A stretch of DNA of 9,254 bases from Magnetococcales bacterium (GTDB lineage: Bacteria > Pseudomonadota > Magnetococcia > Magnetococcales > JADFYX01): assembly GCA_015232795.1 (NCBI GenBank), contig JADFYX010000085.1, positions 1 to 9,254 on the forward strand, in the 5' to 3' direction. The notes below the pieces were generated by a model that had not been told where the DNA came from, made no database searches, and saw nothing but the letters and a program-made list of their open reading frames with translations. This document shows positions 5,251 to 9,254 of this stretch, in pieces. Numbering within the stretch: position 1 is the stretch's first letter; every line of letters starts with the position of its first letter. A program made the position numbers and the translations under genes.

Positions 5251-7479
5251 ATGTCAAATACAACAAAAAATAAAAAACTGCGTATTCGGAGCAGCTTGTT
5301 AATCACAAATGGTTCATTGATCGTGCTGATATTTTTTATATTGGGTGTTGTTTATACCCAAATAGAAAACATGAGCAAAGATAGTATTACCATAAACTTA
5401 GCAGGTCGCCAGCGCATGCTGTCGCAACGCATGACAAAAGAGTTTTTGATGTTTTTCGAACAGAGCAGCAAACTTAATTTGGATCACTTAAAAACATCTG
5501 TATGGGTTTTTGATGTAACATTAGATGCTCTAAAAAGTGGTGGGAAAGGTCCGTCAAACTTGGACAGAAATAATCCCAAATTCGTAGCGGTGGGAAATCC
5601 TTCGGCTGAGGTTGCCAACCAACTGGACAAAGTAACCGCAATATGGCTACCACTAAAAAAATCTTTTGACCGTTTGGAGACTGGGTCTGCGGCTCCAAAC
5701 GACATGAAAGATCTCCTTCTGAAAAATAACATACCTCTTCTTAAAACCATGAACAAAGCTGTATTCATGATGTCTCAGGAATCGAGCTCATCATTGAAAA
5801 ATATGTTACACACAGTAATAGGATCTGCAGTTTTAGCAGTGCTCATTGGCTTTATTATTGTTTCGAACATCAATGCCTTGGTAAGACAGTTCCAATCTGT
5901 TATCAGGCAGGTTTTTCTGCAAACCCGCTCAATGTCAGCCTGTATCAGGGATCTGGAAAAGGTTAAGAACGGGTTAAATGACGACTCTATGCACACACTG
6001 CATTTGTCTAAAGAGGTATCCAAGGATCATGTGTTGGTGAAGGAGTTAGTCTCTTATATTCAACAATCCACTAATGAAACAACCTCTCAAGCTGAGACAA
6101 TATCTTCTGCAACAGATGATTTATCAAACAACATCACTATCATAGCATCTTCATCAGAACAAGCTAGCGCCAACATTACTACCATGGCTTCTGCTGCCGA
6201 AGAGATCACAGCCAATTTATCCGGTGTTAATAGAAGCTTAGAACAAGTTGATCAATCCGTTGGTTCTATTGCTACTGCTGTTAAACAGGTTTCAGCCTCT
6301 TTGGATGAGGTGCGGAAACGTTGCCAAACAGCTAGTAAAGAGTCAAAACAGGCCAATACGAAAGCCCAAGGAACCAGTAAAGTAATGGATGAACTGGCAT
6401 TATCTGCCAAAGAGATTGGCCAGGTAATCGATATTATCAGGCGTATTGCCGATCAGACAAATATACTTGCCCTGAATGCTTCTATTGAGGCTGCTGGTGC
6501 TGGAGAGGCAGGTACAGGATTTGCCGTGGTGGCTAATGAAGTGAAAAGTTTGGCTAGACAAACCAATGAGGCGGCTAAAACCATCTCTGACAAAGTCGGT
6601 GAAATACAAAACAGGACCAATGAAGTTTCTGTAGTTAACAAGGAAATTACAGATAGCATCGCTCTGATAGACCGCTCCAATGCAAACATTACAATTTCTG
6701 TCGATGAACAAGCCAATAGCATCAACGAAATTGCAGATTCCATCAATAATGTATCAACTGCCTCTGGTGAGGTGACCAACAATGCTAAAGAGTTGAATTT
6801 AGCAGCCCAAGATGTTGCAAAATCAGCTTTGGAAGCAGCAATGGGCACTCAGGAGATGGCAAGATCAGCATCTGAAGCGGCTCACTCTGCGGAAATTTTA
6901 TCACAACAGGGCAGAGAAATACTCGCTACTGCTCAGTCTGTTTCAAAATCTGCCCAAGAAGCTGCTACATCTACTTCCAATGCCAATGATATGGTACAGG
7001 AGATTCTTACCAATACTGGTTATGTCAGTGGTGCTGTTCATCATGCCTCTCTTCTGATAGATTCTATGGAAATTCCAGGACAAAAACTTCAAGAATCTGT
7101 CAATATCATCACCTTGTCACCAGAACCGTTTGATGTGGAAAAAGTCAAAATGGCTCATCTAGGATGGTTAGGAAAATTGGAAGGGGTAATACGGGGACGT
7201 TCTGAACTAAAATCGGATCAGGTAGCTAGTGGTCATGAGTGTGAATTTGGCAAATGGTTTGATATAGAAGGTAATAAAAAGTTTGGCAAGATGGAGATTT
7301 ACTCAAAGGTAGGCAAGGTGCATATGAGTGTTCATGAAGTGGCCAAGGAAGCTGTCAAGTTAGTAAATGAAGGCAACATAGCTGGCGCAGAAGAAAAAAT
7401 GAATCTCTTCAGTACAATTAAGGATGATCTGTTTAATCTGTTGGACCAACTATATGTTGAAGCTGCTGAAAATAGATAG
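5251..7479 (+). CDS. Methyl-accepting chemotaxis protein with PilJ-type sensor and CZB zinc domain
   Basis: A 742-residue transmembrane chemoreceptor that would signal through CheW/CheA. Order: TM1 (~15-36); periplasmic PilJ/NarX-type domain (PF13675) opening with NLAGRQRMLSQRM (49-61), which matches the P-box helix that binds nitrate in NarX; TM2 (~187-205); a helical linker (~206-275) in which I see no clear HAMP; a long signalling coiled coil with its hairpin tip at ~395-436 (IADQTNILALNASIEAAG, then GFAVVANEVKSLARQT). The tip has AGAGEAGTGF where ARAGExGRGF is most common. The C terminus is a CZB domain (PF13682) with the four expected zinc ligands His636, Cys664 (in CEFGKWF), His691 and His695. 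CZB receptors in other bacteria respond to zinc or hypochlorous acid through this cysteine. I preferred ATG 5251 because it gives a normal short N tail, although its ribosome site (GTGGG) is weak; GTG 5203 would add 16 residues. No che genes are nearby. Confidence 0.94.
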   Translation: MSNTTKNKKLRIRSSLLITNGSLIVLIFFILGVVYTQIENMSKDSITINLAGRQRMLSQRMTKEFLMFFEQSSKLNLDHLKTSVWVFDVTLDALKSGGKGPSNLDRNNPKFVAVGNPSAEVANQLDKVTAIWLPLKKSFDRLETGSAAPNDMKDLLLKNNIPLLKTMNKAVFMMSQESSSSLKNMLHTVIGSAVLAVLIGFIIVSNINALVRQFQSVIRQVFLQTRSMSACIRDLEKVKNGLNDDSMHTLHLSKEVSKDHVLVKELVSYIQQSTNETTSQAETISSATDDLSNNITIIASSSEQASANITTMASAAEEITANLSGVNRSLEQVDQSVGSIATAVKQVSASLDEVRKRCQTASKESKQANTKAQGTSKVMDELALSAKEIGQVIDIIRRIADQTNILALNASIEAAGAGEAGTGFAVVANEVKSLARQTNEAAKTISDKVGEIQNRTNEVSVVNKEITDSIALIDRSNANITISVDEQANSINEIADSINNVSTASGEVTNNAKELNLAAQDVAKSALEAAMGTQEMARSASEAAHSAEILSQQGREILATAQSVSKSAQEAATSTSNANDMVQEILTNTGYVSGAVHHASLLIDSMEIPGQKLQESVNIITLSPEPFDVEKVKMAHLGWLGKLEGVIRGRSELKSDQVASGHECEFGKWFDIEGNKKFGKMEIYSKVGKVHMSVHEVAKEAVKLVNEGNIAGAEEKMNLFSTIKDDLFNLLDQLYVEAAENR

Positions 7480-7521
7480 ATTTTATTGAACGGCTTAAAG
7501 CTTAAACCTGTAAAAGAGTCA

Positions 7522-7929
7522 TTAATTTAGTTGACGCTCACAATCCAATAATTTATCAATAATTGGATAATCGGCTTGAGCCCAATCTAATTTTTTTAGG
7601 TTTTTTATATCTAACCATTTAAAATCTATATGTTCGTGCAAAATAATATCCCGATTTTTACATTCACAAAGATATGTGTGTAGTGAGATGGAAAAATCGG
7701 GATAGTCATGATTAACTGTTATAAATTTTGCGCCAACCTTAATATTTAATGAAAGTTCCTCTTGTACTTCTCTTTTTAAAGCATCTTTTTCGCTTTCATT
7801 GGCTTCGACTTTTCCACCGGGGAACTCATATTTATTAGAGATATACTCATATTTGCTAAAGGCCCTCTGAACACAAAGAACTTGATTATCGTTTATTATA
7901 ACAGCAGCAACAACATCAATTTTTTTCAT
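7522..7929 (-). CDS. MutT-like NUDIX hydrolase
   Basis: A 135-residue single-domain NUDIX enzyme, the usual length for MutT and CTP/8-oxo-dGTP pyrophosphohydrolases, which cut nucleoside triphosphates to monophosphate and pyrophosphate. The NUDIX box spans residues 39-61 and fits Gx5Ex7REUxEExGU: Gly39, Glu45, Arg53-Glu54 and metal-binding Glu57-Glu58 are all present. The usual glycine near the end is Ser60 (EELSL). EFPGGK precedes the box, and the C-terminal LDWAQADYPIID resembles the closing motif of the MutT/(d)CTP hydrolase group. Substrate is a guess: nucleotide-pool cleansing is likely, while a nucleotide-sugar role is possible given the neighbours. ATG 7929 is taken as the start; a GTG immediately before it (7932) adds one residue and has GGGTG at a better spacing. 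It converges with the chemoreceptor gene, and the 42-bp gap holds no clear terminator. Confidence 0.9.
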   Translation of the reverse strand: MKKIDVVAAVIINDNQVLCVQRAFSKYEYISNKYEFPGGKVEANESEKDALKREVQEELSLNIKVGAKFITVNHDYPDFSISLHTYLCECKNRDIILHEHIDFKWLDIKNLKKLDWAQADYPIIDKLLDCERQLN

Positions 7930-8049
7930 CACTTAGACACCCAAAGCCGCACAAAAACAAACCGTAAAAAGCGATATATTATTCAGACTACGCTATTTTT
8001 CATACTACACCATTTAAGTATTTGTTGCTTTGAACATACATACTTAATT

Positions 8050-8061
8050 GTTAATATTAAC
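8050..8061. repeat. 12-bp perfect palindrome
   Basis: GTTAATATTAAC is identical on both strands. It lies between the divergent NUDIX and glycosyltransferase genes, 21 bases upstream of the candidate -35 box of the latter. It could be an operator, but in DNA this AT-rich a short palindrome of A and T can arise by chance. An alternative promoter reading (TTGAAC 8030-8035, 16 bases, TAATAT 8052-8057) overlaps it. Confidence 0.3.
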
Positions 8062-8081
8062 ATAAAAAAACCATGATTTAC

Positions 8082-8110
8082 TTGGACAATCCATCTGTGG
8101 CTGATATCAT
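8082..8110 (+). promoter_or_regulatory. Candidate sigma-70 promoter for the membrane glycosyltransferase
   Basis: TTGGAC (8082-8087) and TATCAT (8105-8110) are separated by 17 bases, the preferred spacing. The -10 box matches five of six consensus bases, and the -35 box matches TTG plus a shifted GACA-like sequence. Transcription would start near 8117, giving a leader of about 40 bases before ATG 8156. Called by eye only. Confidence 0.4.
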
Positions 8111-8155
8111 GCTCAGTTAGCTATTAATGTCCTAGTATCTTGAGATAATAGAGTT

Positions 8156-9124
8156 ATGAAGCGCAAAAAAAAGATTTCCATCGTTATCCCCAGCTTTAAC
8201 GAAGTAAAAAATATTGGTCCCATGTATCAGACAGTGAAGAAAATTTGTGCTGATCTGCCAAAATATGATAGCGAATTTATCTTTGCCGATAACAACTCTA
8301 CTGATGGTACAGTTGAGATATTGCGGGCGTTGGCCTCTGCCGATCCTCAGGTAAAGGTGATATTAAACTCACGAAATTATGGTCATATTCGTTCTCCGTA
8401 TCATGCCATGGTGCAATCTTCTGGTGATTGTGTCATCTGTCTGGTATCTGATTTTCAAGACCCTCCAGAGTTGATCCCAGAAATGGTAGCCAAATGGGAG
8501 GCAGGCAACGAGATTGTTCTTGCCGTGCGTACAAATACTGAAGCATCGGCAACAATGGAGATAATTAGAGGTTTTTACTATAGTTTGGTGGAGGCAATCT
8601 CTGAGGTTGGAGTTATAAAAAATTTCACAGGCTATGGACTGTATGATAAAAAAATAGTCGATATCTTCAGGGAAATGGATGATCCATATCCCTATTCACG
8701 AGGTATGCTTTCAGAAATTGGCTTTAACCAAGTAAGAATTGAATATACCCAAAAAAAACGTAGGTCTGGTATTTCACGCAACAATTTTTTCACCTTGTTT
8801 GATTTTGCCATGCTGGGGATAACCAGCACATCAAAGGTTCCCCTTCGCTTGATAACAATGACAGGTTTTGTTTTGGCAATAATATTCTTTATTATTGCTT
8901 TGATTTATCTTGTATATAAATTGATATATTGGGATAATTTTCAGTTGGGTTTAGCCCCTATAGTAATAGGGCAATTTTTCTTTAATGGGGTTTTGCTAGT
9001 GTTTTTAGGCATATTGGGTGAATACGTTGGTTTTATCCACACCCGAATGCTCAAACGTCCGGTTTTAGAAAGAGAACGGCTCAATTTTGATGACAAACCC
9101 GAAAAAAAAGAGGAGAGTGAGTGA
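8156..9124 (+). CDS. Membrane GT2, polyprenyl-phosphate glycosyltransferase (GtrB/ArnC/DPM1-like)
   Basis: A 322-residue enzyme of the group that moves a sugar from a nucleotide donor onto undecaprenyl phosphate at the inner membrane. The GT-A domain starts with ISIVIPSFNE (7-16). ADNNSTDGT (44-52) supplies the first nucleotide-binding aspartate, and VSDFQDPPELIPEM (97-110) is the DxD-like metal site (DADLQDPPE in close relatives). GYGLYDKKIV (159-168) and the basic KKRRSGISR (200-208) are further family signatures. Two membrane helices follow (~234-257 and ~266-292), the second containing GQFFFNGVLLVFLGILGEYVG, a typical end for GtrB-like proteins; the charged tail is cytoplasmic. The start ATG 8156 has only a weak GAG three bases upstream. 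In O-antigen glucosylation such enzymes work with a GtrA flippase and a Gtr transferase; neither is visible here, though they may lie beyond the window. It could supply lipid-linked sugar to surface glycans. Confidence 0.92.
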   Translation: MKRKKKISIVIPSFNEVKNIGPMYQTVKKICADLPKYDSEFIFADNNSTDGTVEILRALASADPQVKVILNSRNYGHIRSPYHAMVQSSGDCVICLVSDFQDPPELIPEMVAKWEAGNEIVLAVRTNTEASATMEIIRGFYYSLVEAISEVGVIKNFTGYGLYDKKIVDIFREMDDPYPYSRGMLSEIGFNQVRIEYTQKKRRSGISRNNFFTLFDFAMLGITSTSKVPLRLITMTGFVLAIIFFIIALIYLVYKLIYWDNFQLGLAPIVIGQFFFNGVLLVFLGILGEYVGFIHTRMLKRPVLERERLNFDDKPEKKEESE

Positions 9125-9194
9125 AACATTTTAAACATTGTGCAGATACCTGTAAGAGATTTTTGTTTGATCACTTTTGAGAGCTTGTGAAAAA

Positions 9195-9254
9195 ATGAAA
9201 CCCTACTGCGAACGCCCCAAATTCACCCCCCGCACCATGTCGAAACGTGCCAAA
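9195..9254 (+). CDS. Possible 5' end of a further gene (runs off window)
   Basis: An ATG at 9195 opens a frame that stays open for 20 codons to the window edge, beginning MKPYCERPKF and rich in Lys, Arg and Pro. The DNA from about 9200 on is much more GC-rich than the preceding 9 kb, which argues for either real coding sequence of different origin or the edge of an inserted element. A GAGAG lies 11 bases upstream (9179-9183), a distant ribosome site. Twenty residues are too few to name a product, and I recognise no domain. Confidence 0.35.
   Translation, partial: MKPYCERPKFTPRTMSKRAK

Larger units (their letters stand above)
7930..8155. other. Divergent intergenic region, NUDIX / glycosyltransferase
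   Basis: About 226 bases of strongly AT-rich DNA, with no supported gene, between two divergent genes. It must contain both promoters. It holds a 12-bp perfect palindrome GTTAATATTAAC (8050-8061), a candidate plus-strand promoter (8082-8110) and a short dyad TATCTTGAGATA (8136-8147) just before the glycosyltransferase start. No minus-strand promoter for the NUDIX gene stands out. Confidence 0.55.

Noticed and set aside
6453..6848. Open frame of 131 codons on the minus strand inside the chemoreceptor gene
   Set aside because: It is the antisense of the Ala/Ser/Glu-rich signalling coiled coil, whose composition readily leaves the reverse strand open. It has no credible domain.
7480..7521. Repeated GCTTAAA motif between the convergent chemoreceptor and NUDIX genes as a terminator
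   Set aside because: The tandem GGCTTAAAGCTTAAAC has only a 6-bp AAGCTT dyad and no stable stem or U-run.
1..9254. CRISPR array, tRNA, rRNA, toxin-antitoxin pair, complete insertion sequence, phage defence genes
   Set aside because: I looked for regular spaced repeats, cloverleaf-like sequences, small overlapping gene pairs, and transposase, nuclease or helicase motifs, and saw none.

Overview
This window reads as chromosomal DNA of a Gram-negative bacterium, most likely a proteobacterium. The evidence is a lipobox lipoprotein with a strong Shine-Dalgarno, a Wzc-type tyrosine autokinase with a fused polysaccharide-chain-length domain, a PilJ-family chemoreceptor and a GtrB/ArnC-type glycosyltransferase. 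The DNA is AT-rich, with short intergenic gaps and genes on both strands. I cannot name the species. The last ~60 bases are visibly more GC-rich than the rest.

Layout from left to right: (1) the last 49 codons of a sensor histidine kinase (1-150, +); (2) a PAPS-type sulfotransferase (220-1008, +); (3) a convergent BY-kinase/chain-length regulator of the Wzc type (1045-3291, -); (4) a divergent GT2 glycosyltransferase (3426-4430, +), sharing a ~134 bp intergenic region with the kinase; (5) a perfect 16-bp inverted repeat between convergent genes (4429-4482), probably a bidirectional terminator; (6) a small proline/tyrosine/methionine-rich lipoprotein (4516-4860, -); (7) a ~390 bp non-coding stretch with imperfect palindromes; (8) a methyl-accepting chemotaxis protein with a PilJ/NarX-type periplasmic sensor and a C-terminal zinc-binding CZB domain (5251-7479, +); (9) a convergent MutT-like NUDIX hydrolase (7522-7929, -); (10) a membrane-anchored polyprenyl-phosphate glycosyltransferase (8156-9124, +); (11) the first 20 codons of a possible further gene (9195-9254, +).

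The common theme is surface polysaccharide. A chain-length/export kinase, a cytoplasmic GT2 glycosyltransferase, a lipid-linked-sugar glycosyltransferase and a sulfotransferase together suggest production and possibly sulfation of an exopolysaccharide, capsule or modified O-antigen. They are not in a single operon, and no polymerase, flippase, outer-membrane exporter or priming transferase is present, so the window is at most the edge of, or satellites to, such a locus. The chemoreceptor, histidine-kinase fragment and NUDIX enzyme are signalling and housekeeping-type neighbours whose link to the polysaccharide genes is not shown by the sequence. I found no CRISPR array, tRNA, rRNA, complete mobile element or clear novel system; the points worth a second look are domain variants and intergenic structure.
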